Shown here in pieces: positions 1 to 10,883 of a DNA stretch of 64,000 nucleotides (positions are counted from its first letter, which is position 1; every line of letters begins with the position of its first letter). Under the pieces are notes generated by a model. That model had not been told where the DNA came from. It did no database searches and saw only the letters and a program-made list of their open reading frames with translations. Both the position numbers and the translations under genes were made by a program. Origin of the DNA: Agapetus fuscipes (lineage: Eukaryota > Arthropoda > Insecta > Trichoptera > Glossosomatidae); the NCBI GenBank assembly GCA_951799405.1, contig OX637352.1:14270820-14334819 (forward strand), in the 5' to 3' direction.

Positions 1-10
1 GGGAAAGCAA

Positions 11-590
11 GTGGTCGGTGCAATAGGAAGAATAGCAAAGAACAAGCGATTGACGATGGATCTGAGAATGGCGGTACACAATGGCACATTGTTACCGACT
101 TTGATGTATGGAAGTGAAGCATGGACAGTGAATGATAGCGAAATGAGTAAAGTATGTACGGTGGAAATGAAGCATTTGAGAAGTATGACAGGAAAAACTT
201 TGAGGGATAGAGTTAGGAATGAATAGGTAAAAAAAGAATGTAATTTGAAAGAGGATGTGAAAGTTAAAGTACAAAAGAATGTGATGAGATGGTTTGGGCA
301 TGTGGAAAGAATGAAATATGATAGACTGACAAAGTATGTATACAAAGAAAGTGTGAAAGGAAAAAGAGGGAAGGGACGACCGAGAAAAGTATGGAATGAT
401 CAGATTGAGGCGATTGTGAAAGAATGGGATATACAAAGTGAGCGTAAAAGAAGAAAATGCATGAAAAAGGTGATGGATATGAAGGAATTGAAAGAGGTAT
501 GTATGTCAGGATAGGAAAAAATGGAGGCAACTCTGCAGAGGCTCTGGCCACCCCTAGCAGAATGGCGACAGAGTTACAGTTACAGCCGCC
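11..590 (+). pseudogene. RTE-like LINE, reverse-transcriptase C-terminus and 3' end (fragment)
   Basis: One reading frame runs from 11 to 514 and shows the tail of a non-LTR retrotransposon polyprotein: LMYGSEAW and MKHLRSMTG just after the RT domain, then WFGHVERM and GKRGKGRPRKVW, a basic C-terminal motif typical of RTE-type LINEs. An in-frame TAG lies at 224-226. Compared with a second copy at 25033-25330, this copy has a 4-bp insertion near 508 that shifts the frame before the last residues (KKWRQLCRGSGHP in the other copy). The 5' part lies outside the window or is lost. It is a dead fragment. Family level (LINE RT tail) is secure; the RTE assignment is by motif only. Confidence 0.8.
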
Positions 591-797
591 AACATTACAG
601 ATCAACCGCCATTTCTAAGCTCATTCCTATCCCCTCTAGTTCTTATACATATATGTGGAGTACAATGAAAAAAATGTATTTTCTTTTTAATTTCAAACAT
701 TTATTTGCCATATAAAAAAGGGAATAGTACAAAGAAAAATATATAAATTCAATACAAAAAGTAGAACATTATATTATTTTGTATTTAATATATTTCC

Positions 798-1445
798 CTT
801 GACTGATAGGTTGGTATGCTGACCGGCTGACCACTCATACTGTAAAAAATGGTTCACTTTGCCAATGTCACCCCTGCTTCAGGGAAGGTCGGCAAGAGTT
901 GCAGGGCTTATGTTCATTTGAGTTTGTTTTTTTATATTGTAGGTCGACATGCGGCATGTGTAAGCGTGAAATTATGTGTGTCTGCTTGTGGGATTGCATT
1001 TAATATTTATTTATTTATTTATTCTTAAAGATACCAACAGAACAAAGGAGTTGCACATACACAAAACACAAAATACAAATACATAAGAATCTCCAATGCT
1101 CCAATAAAAGGTACCTATCGCATAATCTTATTTTAACAATAATTGATGCCGGCGGTTCCGAACTTAAACGCACATACAAAGTTACAAGTGTGGCCACACG
1201 CATACATACAGAATACAATGCTGTACAGCGATAACCAACGCACACACGCAAATTCATAGAACGTCACAGGCAATGTCTATAAAATGCTTGAAATAATAAA
1301 TAAATGCTTATAATAATGAAAAATAATAATAAAACTACACATAAGTATTATAAGTATTACGTGAAACAAGTAGTAGATAGATTAAGCCTGATATATGAAT
1401 CTCAAATGATACATATCTTTGCAGATTAGATTTAGAATATAAATT
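798..1445 (+). repeat. SINE-like dispersed repeat, split by an insertion
   Basis: Left part 798-1001 (starts ccttgactgataggttggta) and right part about 1405-1440 (gaatctcaaatgatacatat, then ttagattt) are the two halves of a roughly 240-bp repeat seen more than a dozen times in the window. About 400 bp of unrelated sequence separates them. The repeat has no TIRs, no clear pol III boxes and an (ttaga)n-like 3' tail. Confidence 0.75.
1002..1404 (-). mobile_element. Insertion with (AAAT)n tail, probably a LINE 3' end
   Basis: The segment interrupts the SINE-like repeat between gcatttaatat and gaatctcaaatg. On the minus strand it ends in an (AAAT)n run (plus 1003-1020), as expected for a non-LTR element inserted in minus orientation. 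A short atat duplication may be the target-site duplication. The only open frame (80 codons) shows no recognisable domain. Confidence 0.5.
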
Positions 1446-2145
1446 GAGGGGTGCCAAACCATAACGTAAGTGCCACACAAACTCAAATACGTTTTATTGC
1501 AGCAACGCGTTGTATGTTGTTGTATTTACTTGCACTCTTGAAATACAAGCTCAGTGACCCCCCTAGCCCCCTCCACTATCAATAATGCGTAACAGAAAGT
1601 CATAACGTTGTAAGTGCCTCGTGAGCTGCAAGTGGCAGTTTATTCAAAATGGCCCAAGAAGAAGTCGTCGAAGAAGTGTCGGGTTCTTCGAAAAAACGTG
1701 TGTTGAATAAAGCTAAGTGGAAAAAAACGATACTTAAGAAATTATGCAGTACATATCATCCATACCAGCTCACGAAAGCCATTACAGTCGAAACGACGCA
1801 CCCAATAGAAAATATTTTCCAACGGAGCTTAGTGTGGTCAAACTGTATAAAGGTTTTTTGGCAAAACACCGTGATGGATCTGCTGAGCCACTTGTATCTC
1901 GGCAGTGGTTTCATGAAGTTTTTTTGACGGAGTTTAATCTTTCTTTTAACCCTTAACTACCTACCACCCGTCTACCAGAGGGAAGCTACTTTAAAATCAC
2001 AAATATTTTCACGCCCTTACACTCTACAATCCCGCGTGTTCCAGTACCTTCCCCCCGCGTCCTTCAGTGCCGCGCATACGCTCGTCCACGCCGGACGTGC
2101 GCTCGCTTCCCTGTGGTGAGTAAAAAACTATCGCCGAGTGTCTCA

Positions 2146-2165
2146 GAGACGGGTGGTAGGTGGTT
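2146..2165 (+). repeat. piggyBac subterminal direct repeat (pair with 5379-5398)
   Basis: gagacgggtggtaggtggtt occurs at 2146-2165 near the left end and again, identical, at 5379-5398 near the right end. The terminal region at 1966-1979 carries a related word in the opposite orientation. These are probable transposase-binding sites. Confidence 0.65.
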
Positions 2166-3466
2166 GCGTGACTAAACTTAAATCTTCTTTTTTTTTTACT
2201 TTTTCAGTTAAATATGGCTTTACGAGACAAGGATATTGAGAATTTGTTAGAAAATGAGTTGTCAGATAAAGATGATATGCACAACGATGAATGCAGTGAA
2301 GTAGAAAGTAATATTGGTGAACAGGAAGTAGTAGAAGAAGATTGCGGATCGGATTCAGAAATTAATGGTGAGGAAGATCTGGCGTCATCGGAAAAAGGTA
2401 ATAGCGAACCATCTTCAAATTTTACTGATCCTGTAACTGCAGACTCTGACTTTTCATCGGAAGATGACATTTTGCTGGCAGAATTGCGTAGAAAGAAGAA
2501 CTATTTTGGAAAGAATCTTTTCCGTTGGGCATCTGTTCCTTCATCTTCACGTACAAGAACATTAGAGCATAATATTGTCAGGGAGCGTGAAGGTATCAAA
2601 CCCGAATACCGAGATCAAATAAATTCTTCATCTTCTCCACTGGACATATGGAAGTTGTTCTTTACTGACGAAATGCTCGAAAACATTGTTTTGCACACTA
2701 ATAAGAAAATAAGAAAGATTAGACCAAACTATCAAAAGCAAACCTGTGTTCAAGATATGGATATAATTGAATTGAAAGCTTTCATAGGATTCCTTTTCTA
2801 TACTGCAATATTCAAGGAAAACCACGAACACTATACGTCGTGGTATAGCATGGACGGTACAGGAAGGGAAATATACCGTTGTATTCTGAGTAAAAACCGA
2901 TTCGAAGTGTTGCTCAAAACCATTCGTTTTGATGACGCAGAGACCAGACTAGCACGTCGAGAGCACGATCCTTCTGCTCCTATTTCTGAACTCTTTGATT
3001 CCTTCATAAACCGTTGTCAAGCTGTTTATGCAATCGGAAGTTCTGCATGTATCGATGAAATGTTACTGGCATTTCGTGGCAGATGCCGCTTTAAGATGTA
3101 TATGCCAAAAAAACCAACCAAATATGGCATAAAAATACAGTGCCTTACAGATGCAAGATCGGGCTACTTGCTCAATGCCTACATTTATTTGGGAAAGGAT
3201 TCCGATGGGTTCAATTTGTCTGCAGAGTATCAAAGACTGAAAAAACCAACTCAGTTCTGCGCCTTATACCTCCGATTGAAGGTTCTAATCGAAATGTTAC
3301 TATTGACAATTGGTACACTTCTATAGAGCTATTGGAACAAATGAAATAGAAGCAGCTGACAGTTGTTGGTACGTTGCGAAAGAATCAAAGAGAAATTCCC
3401 CCAGAATTTTTGCCCGCTCGTAACAGAAATGTTGATACTACTGTATTTGGATTTACAATAGTTATT

Positions 3467-3588
3467 TATGCCACTGCCTAGTAATGATAGTCTTTGTAAC
3501 ACGAGTGCTAGTTTGTGCCATGAGGCGCAGCCGAATGGCACAATAGAAAGCACGAGTGTTACAAAGGCTAATTACGTGCAGTGGCATA
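3467..3588. repeat. Foldback inverted repeat
   Basis: Left arm 3467-3509 (tatgccactgcctagtaatg...) pairs with right arm 3549-3588 (ending ...cagtggcata). The loop contains a second small hairpin (gtgccat / atggcac). Confidence 0.6.
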
Positions 3589-3717
3589 CAATACTTTTTC
3601 TACGACCATGAGAGAATTAACAAAATAGTGAATATAATGAATTATAATGTAATCGTCCATTTGAAGTAATTAAAACTTTACCTTTGTCAAAACGTGTGAT
3701 TTATCATTCCCTTCGAT

Positions 3718-3945
3718 TATCTAATCTAACCTAAGTTGTAAAGATAAATTATATTTAGGTTTCATATTCGAATTCATGCCCACAAGCCGACACATATAAG
3801 GTCGCGCTTTTACATCCTGCATATAAGCTTAAACATTCAAACCCAAAACTCAAATAAACATATGCCCTGCAGTTGTATTGGCAGGTGAACCAAGTTTGTA
3901 CAGCATAGGTGATCAACCTCATACCTACCTATTAACCAAGTAACT
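3718..3945 (-). repeat. SINE-like dispersed repeat, diverged copy
   Basis: Diverged minus-orientation copy: tctaatctaacctaagttg tail end, then atgcccacaagc, ctcaaataaacatatgcc, and tcatacctacctatt at the head. It lies inside the 981-bp insertion. Confidence 0.6.
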
Positions 3946-4134
3946 TTTTGAGTTTGTTTATTTTTTGCGGTGAAAATTTTTGTATTGTTTTCCTTTCAAG
4001 CCTTTTATTTCCCTTTGAAAAAAGGAAAGCTTTATTTGCAGCATTCCGATAAATAAATTCGATAAATTTTAGCACTATTAACAATTTTTATTTGACTCTA
4101 CAAATAAAATATTATATTTATTTTCATCTGAACA

Positions 4135-4260
4135 GGGCTGGAAGTCTCATCACCACGGTAATTCCTACCTACCGAATATCAGTAATATTGTATGAAGCCT
4201 AATTAGCTGATCGCTTGCGGCCATCTTGGATTGACAGGTCTTCATACTCCCATACAAGTT
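4135..4260 (+). repeat. Dispersed repeat of the cggccatcttgg family
   Basis: Shares agggctgg.agtctca, cctacctaccga and cggccatcttgg with copies at 14406-14730, 16452-16560, 20680-20770 (reverse) and 63590-63660 (reverse). No coding potential. Confidence 0.5.
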
Positions 4261-6776
4261 TAACATTTGAAATTAAAAAATGGTTCCAATTCTGACAATG
4301 CGCATGCGCACATTCTCATTTCAACACGGTTACCGGTTGCGTAATGTTACATTACGCAACGGGTGTAGAAATGTATGGCATTGTGATTGCGTTAGCCGTT
4401 TTGTAATTAGTAAATTACCAAATGGGAGTAGAAAAAAGATATTACAATATCATAATATGTGCCGAACCTAAACAAAGCAGTGATTACCGTCTCAAGTATG
4501 CACCATACTGCAAATGTTGACAATACTACAAAGAAACCGGAGATAATACTATATTATAATCAAACCAAAATTGGTGTAGATTTACTAGATCAGAGATGCG
4601 CCAACTACTCGTCAGGCCGTCGCACTCGTAGATGGCCGTTGGCAGTATTTTACAGGTTGCTAGACATTTCAGCTTCAAACTGTTACGTTGTCAGCTTATC
4701 TGCTAAAGGCCAAACCCAAAAAACTGAAAGCAGATTCAAATTTCTAAAGAAATTAGCCGAACAGCTCACAAGACCACATATGGAGCGCCGTGAAAATAAT
4801 TCTCAGATGCAACGGCATATAAAAATCGCTCTTCGACGTATACTCCATCACAAAGACGAGGCGGCTCCGGCAGAGGTTCCAGGTGGCAGCCATCCTGAAG
4901 AAAGGTTAGCTGTTCGCAAGACATGTTCTACTTGTGACCCGAAAAAGAAACGCAGAACCCAATATATTTGTTTCGAGTGTAAGGTACCCATTTGCCTCGA
5001 ATGCTCCAATAAACTGTGCATTAATTGCCGTGAAATTTTTTAAAGTTTATGGTCTGCAATTTTGTTTATTGAGTTGTTCTAGAAAGTAAATAAATATTTT
5101 CTTATCTTTATTGATTATTGAATAATTAAAATTAGTAATAAATAAGCATTATCTTTTTGTATTTTTTTTATGGATCTCATTATCCAAAGACTGTATTTTT
5201 GTAGCAAGAAAAGTGATTTGGTTTTTGTTATTCAGTTTATGGAAAACGTAATCGTTTTTATTTTGTGTTTCTTATTCTAATACATAGTTTCTTACATAAT
5301 TAAGATGTTTTTTTATTTCCCATAACCTTTAAATTATTAATATTATACATGCGAGGGTAGTTTGACACACACGTCTCTGAGACGGGTGGTAGGTGGTTAT
5401 GTTACAAAAATAGGAGGTAGGTAGTTAAGGGTTAAGTCTCCGCGCGTTGACACATGCCCGACGTGTGACTCTTTTAAAGTCAAAATAGATACTGCACCGA
5501 CCGAAGAAGTAAAAACCCTTGTTAAGCAAAGATTGGATATTCATCACAGACAAACTGACATGGCTAGAGAACAAATGAGTAAAGATGGAATAAAATCCAG
5601 AAGCCACGATTTAGACACTCGAGTGGTACAATTCGATCTCCAGCAACAGATGTACCTTCCAACATTAACCCATACACAGATGAACCATAGTCGTCAGCTT
5701 GCCTGCGTCAATATGGGAATTAATTTGGAAGATGAAGGAAAGGGTGTCATGTTTCTTTGGAATGAAACTGTTGGGCAAAGGGGATCCAACGAAATAGCTT
5801 CAATAAAATAGTGTGTGTCTCTACAAGTTTTCACAGATAGTGAAATAGGATACACTACAAGTAGACAAAAATTAATCCTATGGTCATATAATTGTGGTGG
5901 ACAAAACAAGAACCAGGCTGTTCTTGTTATGTTCCTGGTTTTAATTGCGAAAGGGTTCTTTACGAAAGTAACTCATAGATTTCCCGTGAAGGGACATACC
6001 TTTCTCGCGTGTGATTGTGATTTTGCTATTATTGAAAAAGCAACAAGGCGTACAAACATTCGTACAAAGCAACAGATTCCAAAAGATCTTATTGAGCTTG
6101 CTGCGAATGCTGGAAAGAAAAATCCATTCTCAGTAGTAGATACCAAAACGCTTTTGATTGGTTGAATCTTGCTAGAACTATGATAAACACTAAAATGCTG
6201 CAGATATCTTCGGCTACCATGATTCGAGTAACATCTGAAAACTTTGGTGTTATTTATACAAAGAAAAGTTATGGCGAATACGTTCCATGGATTGCAACTT
6301 CAGTGCTTAAACCTGGAATCACTAAGGCAAGTTTTGAGGGCTTGGAAATCGAGATGAAGGAAACAGCTGTACCTTTATCTGCCGAGAAAAAGAAAGACAT
6401 TAGTGCCATGTTACCATATTTAGCAGGAGAAAATAAATTGTTTTATGAAAACCTAATAAGATAAGTAATGTTATAAGTTTAAGTTAAGTTTACTAAGAGC
6501 AAGTAAAAATACACTTACAACGTTATGACTTGCATAAATAATGGCACTTAAAACATTTTGTCGTTTTAATTTTTTTCAAAATCATTAAAATTATTTCTGT
6601 GTTTCGGAAGATTACGAATTCTTGTGTTAATTACGTATTTTGAATGCCAGTTTGTTAATAAAAATATTAATAAAGAATTAGTTTTTTATTTATCAATTAA
6701 AACAGTTTTTTGTGTCTACTGAAAACTTGTTTTTTTGGCACATAAAACGTTATGGTTTGGCACCCCTCAATTCTAC

Positions 6777-7375
6777 CTAAATTGAAAATACACGTGAATG
6801 GTTTTGCGATGGATTTTGCAATAGCCCAGATGACTTTTGGTGGAATATTGTCTGGACCTGCTTGTTAGGATTTATGCCAACTAAGCAAGATTGTACCTCA
6901 TCCAATGTGAACAGGTCAACGCTAATATTATTGGAATTACATATTGGCAATTTCCTGAGAGTAGATTCCACATCTAATTCAGGGATTCGAGAGCTGTAAA
7001 TGGACTGAAATTATTCAGAGAATCTTTCACAAACTGATTGAGGATCTGTAGTGATAAGGTCTTCATCCATCAGCGTAGGGATTGAGTTACCATCTTTCCT
7101 AAATGATGTGACATATTTCCAAAATTCCCTAGGATCACTTCCCATCCCGGACTGAATTTTATCCAAGTAGGACATCCGAGCACTCTTGACATCATTTTTG
7201 AGTTGAGCTCGCTTCTTTGAGAATTTCTCATAATTATTAGTCTTGGTTATTTTAATTATATTCTTTATGTAATCACTCCTTGCATTTAATGTCTCTAATG
7301 ATATCACGGGTGAACCATGCTGGGTAAGTCCTAATTTAATCATTAGTTATCTTTTCTTGTGTTTGGTGTAAAGAG
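6777..7375 (-). pseudogene. LINE (Jockey/CR1-like) fragment
   Basis: On the minus strand 7343-7011 encodes a linker between endonuclease and reverse transcriptase (FSKKRAQLKNDVKSARMSYL, DPREFWKYVTSFRK). It is followed at 6971-6777 by the start of RT with FTLDEVQSCLVGINPNK. Frameshifts separate the two blocks. The 5' endonuclease and the rest of RT are absent. The fragment abuts the right TIR of the DUF7869 element. Confidence 0.75.
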
Positions 7376-7526
7376 AAATAAAACAATGTAAAAGTATTTT
7401 ACGGCACAACTGAGACTTACATAAATATGTAATACAAGATAGTTTTTCTTAAAATATCAATAAACCTAATAAAGTCTATCTACTTATAATTAACAATAAT
7501 GTCAGAGAACTTGCCATTTGTGCAAG

Positions 7527-8714
7527 TGTGCGTGCATCGTGTTGCTGCGCTCACACACACCCACATTAATGCCACGAGATAGACCCAGTGTGCGTGCATC
7601 GTGTTGCTGCGCTCACACACACCCACATTAATGCCACGAGATGGACCCAGTGTGCGTGCATCGTGTTGCTGCGCTCACACACACCCACATTAATGCCACG
7701 AGATGGACCCAGTGTGCGTGCATCGTGTTGCTGCGCTCACACACACCCACATTAATGCCACGAGATGGACCCAGTGTGCGTGCATCGTGTTGCTGCGCTC
7801 ACACACACCCACATTAATGCCACGAGATGGACCCAGTGTGCGTGCATCGTGTTGCTGCGCTCACACACACCCACATTAATGCCACGAGATGGACCCAGTG
7901 TGCGTGCATCGTGTTGCTGCGCTCACACACACCCACATTAATGCCACGAGATGGACCCAGTGTGCGTGCATCGTGTTGCTGCGCTCACACACACCCACAT
8001 TAATGCCACGAGATGGACCCAGTGTGCGTGCATCGTGTTGCTGCGCTCACACACACCCACATTAATGCCACGAGATGGACCCAGTGTGCGTGCATCGTGT
8101 TGCTGCGCTCACACACACCCACATTAATGCCACGAGATGGACCCAGTGTGCGTGCATCGTGTTGCTGCGCTCACACACACCCACATTAATGCCACGAGAT
8201 GGACCCAGTGTGCGTGCATCGTGTTGCTGCGCTCACACACACCCACATTAATGCCACGAGATGGACCCAGTGTGCGTGCATCGTGTTGCTGCGCTCACAC
8301 ACACCCACATTAATGCCACGAGATGGACCCAGTGTGCGTGCATCGTGTTGCTGCGCTCACACACACCCACATTAATGCCACGAGATGGACCCAGTGTGCG
8401 TGCATCGTGTTGCTGCGCTCACACACACCCACATTAATGCCACGAGATGGACCCAGTGTGCGTGCATCGTGTTGCTGCGCTCACACACACCCACATTAAT
8501 GCCACGAGATGGACCCAGTGTGCGTGCATCGTGTTGCTGCGCTCACACACACCCACATTAATGCCACGAGATGGACCCAGTGTGCGTGCATCGTGTTGCT
8601 GCGCTCACACACACCCACATTAATGTTACGAGATGGACCCAGTGTGTGTGCATCGTGTTGCTGCGCTCACACGCACCCACATTAATGTCACGAGATGGAC
8701 CCAGTGTGCGTGCA
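7527..8714. repeat. Tandem satellite array, 62-bp monomer, about 19 copies
   Basis: The monomer starts tgtgcgtgcatcgtgttgct and ends cacgagatggacccag, repeating every 62 bp (for example 7527, 7589, 7651 ... 8643), plus a 10-bp partial unit at 8705. Central units look identical. Only the first (agatagaccc) and the last two (gttacg, gtcacg, tgtgtgtg, cacgcac) differ, the pattern expected of array homogenisation. Because 62 is not a multiple of 3, the open frames through it are not a coding repeat. Confidence 0.97.
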
Positions 8715-8778
8715 GAGGGCAGAGGCATACCCTGGACGAATGCCGCAATTGACAATGAGGAGTGATAGCTGTCCCCAG

Positions 8779-9677
8779 TCACTCCGTGTCCAGAGTTAAC
8801 ATGAGATATTTCATATCAGCCAGCCAAGAGTGGGTCAATTTGTGCTTTGTTAAATTTCTCGGGTATCTGGCTTTATAATCACACTGATCACAAGCATATG
8901 GTTGTTGCTCAGAGTGGTTTAATATGTGTTTTTTTAATTTTCCCGGGTGTCTGGATTTATAATCACACTGATCACAAGCAAACAGTTTATGGTCAGAGTA
9001 AGTTAGTTTGTGCAAGATTAAATACCTTTCATATGCAGATTTATAATCACACTGATCACAAGCAAATGGCTTATGCTCAGAGTGGGTTAGTTTGTGTTCT
9101 TTTAAACGACTTGCTTTCGTAGACTTATAATCACACTGATCACAAGTAAATGATGATTTATGGCCAGAGTGGGTAAGTTTGTGTTCTTTTAAAAGCCTTG
9201 CTTGTGTAGACTTATAATTACACTGATCACAGGCAAATGTTTTAAGCTCAGAGTGGGTTAGTTTGTGTTGTTTCAAAGTGTGTGCTCGTTTAGATTTATA
9301 ATCACACTGATCACAAGCAAATGGTTTATACTCATAGTGGGTTACTTTGTGTCGTTTTAAATTCCTTGCTTGTGTAGACTTATAATCACACTGATCACAA
9401 GCAAATATCTTATGTTCAGAGTGTTTTGGTTTGTGGTATTTCAAATTACCCATTTTTTTTGGTTTATAATAATTTTGAACAGTAGTCAATGATTTACGCT
9501 CGGGGTGTGATACTTTTTCTGTTTGAGAATGTTCAGTTGTTCCAGAAGTACATTTCAATGTTTCCTTGCAGCAACTGAACATCTGATGGATCCTCGGGAG
9601 TTTTCTTTCATTGACTTTGTAGCTGCAGGCATGGCACACATGATCCACCTTGACTGAGTCCCTCTCACAACTGCCAA
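8779..9677 (-). CDS. C2H2 zinc-finger protein 1, exon 2 (last exon)
   Basis: Probably a nuclear DNA-binding protein. The exon starts at 9677 after a good acceptor (minus strand atttacag|TTGGCAG) and ends at a TGA at 8779. It encodes an N-terminal atypical finger (HVCHACSYK ... IHQMFSCC), a spacer, then a degenerate finger and seven classic C-x2-C-x12-H-x3-H units of the form FACDQCDYKS...LK.HK.THS. Phase fits exon 1 at 23319-23574: exon 1 ends in phase 1 and G|TT makes Val. Together they give 1155 nt (384 residues), no stops. The intronless relative at 52403 has the same order of N-terminal domain and HVCHACSYK finger, which supports the join. The reading frame is open upstream of 9677 only by chance. 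Cognate DNA sites are unknown. Confidence 0.8.
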
Positions 9678-10529
9678 CTGTAAATATAACATTGCAAATT
9701 AGTTTTTTCCACATCAATGTAGTAATGAAGGTTGCATTGATAAGACAGATATTGTTGAACAACTTTCAGACTATTATACAGTAGAGCCGGGCTAGTCCAA
9801 GCCCTGCCTAATCCGTTGATCGCGGTAAGCCAAACAATCTCGCACCCAAGAGTTAAGATAAAAAGCCACGCTGAGGCTGTGGAGGCATTCAACATAATAT
9901 GCATTTAATGGGCTGACGAAAACGGCTTGTCAAGCCAGGATATATTGTTGCTGGGGTGATTGCAAAGTCATGTTTTTCCCAAAAAATTGCCAAATCAAAG
10001 CAAAAGTCAATGCTAGATTTTCTTGTTCCAAAGTAGTATGCAGAAGGAAATATGTAGGACAATATCAAATATTTGTGACTTTTTTTTCATTTAAATTACG
10101 ATTGAAGATTGCTTAAATAAATAAAACACAAAAAAATACAACTTTGTTATTTTTTGCCTTCATAGAATTTGTCCCATACTATAGGGGCAAGTGGTGTCCC
10201 TCTGGACGCTGTGTACCTTTGGACACCATCATATCTCTGGAAATACAGAATATTAAAAATCCTCACATAAACGGGGATATTACATTTTTGATATCTCTAA
10301 ATATGATTGTGTGTAACTTGTCATCACCTACAACACGTGCCCGTTTTTTACAATTCAAGTTTTCAACAACAAAAAGTAAATTTTTATGCATTTTTTAAAC
10401 AGTTTTCATGGTGTGATTATGAAATATTTTAGTCAAATGATAATACCAATTTAGGGTTTAGGGAGTGCTTAAAACGATAGAGCATTCCCCAAGTAACCAC
10501 TTTAGTCGTCCTATAATCTATAATCTATA

Positions 10530-10760
10530 ATCTAAGTTGCAAGGATATATTCATTTAAAGCTCTCAGATGTATGCCCACAAACCAACAAGTGTAGTTCGC
10601 GCTTACAAATGCTGAATGTGTACTTACAAATAAAATCCAAACCTCAAATGAACATAAGCCCCACAACTTTTGCCGACCTTCCCTGAAACAGGGGTGACAT
10701 TGGCAAAGTGAACCATTTTTTACAGTATGGGTGGTCAGCCTCATACCAACCTATAAGTCA
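10530..10760 (-). repeat. SINE-like dispersed repeat
   Basis: Full-length minus copy from the ctataatctataatctaag tail to the cataccaacctataagtcaa head. The open frame within it is a by-product. Confidence 0.75.
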
Positions 10761-10855
10761 AGGAATATGAATGAATAATAAATTACATTTAAATATAAAA
10801 AAGAACAAAACCTTACAAAGAAATCTATACAAAAAAAGTCAAAAATTTCCTATGC

Positions 10856-10883
10856 AAAAAAAAAAAAAAAAAAAAAAAAAAAA
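10856..10883 (+). repeat. Poly(A) run
   Basis: An uninterrupted run of about 27 A. Possibly the tail of a retrotransposed sequence, but no source element is recognisable upstream. Confidence 0.7.

Larger units (their letters stand above)
3461..4441. mobile_element. 981-bp insertion in the piggyBac transposase
   Basis: TTACAATA occurs on both sides (3453-3460 and 4442-4449), an 8-bp target duplication, and taking out the insert brings the transposase codons back into phase. It begins GTTATTTATGCCACTG and ends GGGAGTAGAAAAAAGATA. No long TIR is seen. It holds a foldback repeat (3467-3588), a SINE-like copy (3718-3945) and a dispersed repeat (4135-4260). An 8-bp duplication would fit a hAT-type element, but the ends are not diagnostic. 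Confidence 0.6.
2214..5043 (+). pseudogene. piggyBac transposase, frameshifted and interrupted
   Basis: Starts at ATG 2214 with an acidic N-terminus, then the DDE_Tnp_1_7 core: PLDIWKLFFTDEMLENIV, ELKAFIGFLFYTAIF, RFEVLLKTIRFDD, ACIDEMLLAFRGRC and YGIKIQCLTDARSGY (first catalytic Asp in the IDEM region). A frame change near 3260 moves the reading to the VTIDNWYTSIELLEQMK frame, followed by an in-frame TAG (about 3347-3349). The frame then reaches FGFTI and is cut by a 981-bp insertion. It resumes at 4459 with NKAVITVSSMHH, EIILYYNQTKIGVDLLDQ and RRTRRWPLAVFYRLLD, and ends in the Cys-rich C-terminal domain (CSTCDPKKKRRTQYICFEC, CLECSNKLCINC). A stop also sits at the insertion junction. Clearly non-functional. 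Confidence 0.88.
1950..5431 (+). mobile_element. piggyBac-superfamily transposon, nested
   Basis: TTAA at 1946-1949 and 5432-5435 flanks inverted ends CCCTTAACTACCTACC and its reverse complement, the classic piggyBac arrangement. Removing it restores the DUF7869 reading frame (TTT|AAG across the junction), which confirms the boundaries. The body carries a decayed transposase gene (2214-5043). Length is 3482 bp, including a later 981-bp insertion. Confidence 0.92.
1649..6464 (+). pseudogene. DUF7869-type transposon protein, broken
   Basis: The N-terminal part starts at ATG 1649 (MAQEEVVEEVSGSSKK) and shifts frame near 1740. It continues as VSRQWFHEVFLTEFNLSF up to the TTAA at 1946. After the piggyBac insertion the same frame resumes at 5436 with a DTCPTCDSF motif, then FDLQQQMYLPTLTHTQ, FLWNETVGQRGSNEIAS, CGGQNKN and HRFPVKGHTFLACDCDFAIIE. 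A TAG at about 5809-5811 and a frame change near 6160 break it further. The last piece, 6162-6464, ends LFYENLIR, the usual family ending. The family often has SDNCGGQNKN; here the Asp position reads Tyr (SYNCGGQNKN), so a likely acidic active-site residue is lost. Dead copy. Confidence 0.7.
1444..6772 (+). mobile_element. TIR DNA transposon encoding a DUF7869-type protein
   Basis: The ends are inverted repeats of about 24 bp: gaggggtgccaaaccataac at 1446 and its reverse complement ending at 6770. AATT flanks both sides, either as a 4-bp target duplication or as part of a palindromic TIR. Inside is a DUF7869-like gene (1649-1945 and 5436-6464) interrupted by a piggyBac element. Without the piggyBac the element would be about 1.85 kb. 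DUF7869 proteins are common in insect TE-rich DNA; that this protein is the transposase is an inference. Confidence 0.75.

Noticed and set aside
7527..8714. CRISPR-like regular spacing
   Set aside because: All 62 bp repeat with no unique spacers; a eukaryotic satellite.
8558..8782. Open frames on both strands through the satellite
   Set aside because: They follow from the 62-bp repeat and change frame every unit; no protein repeat results.
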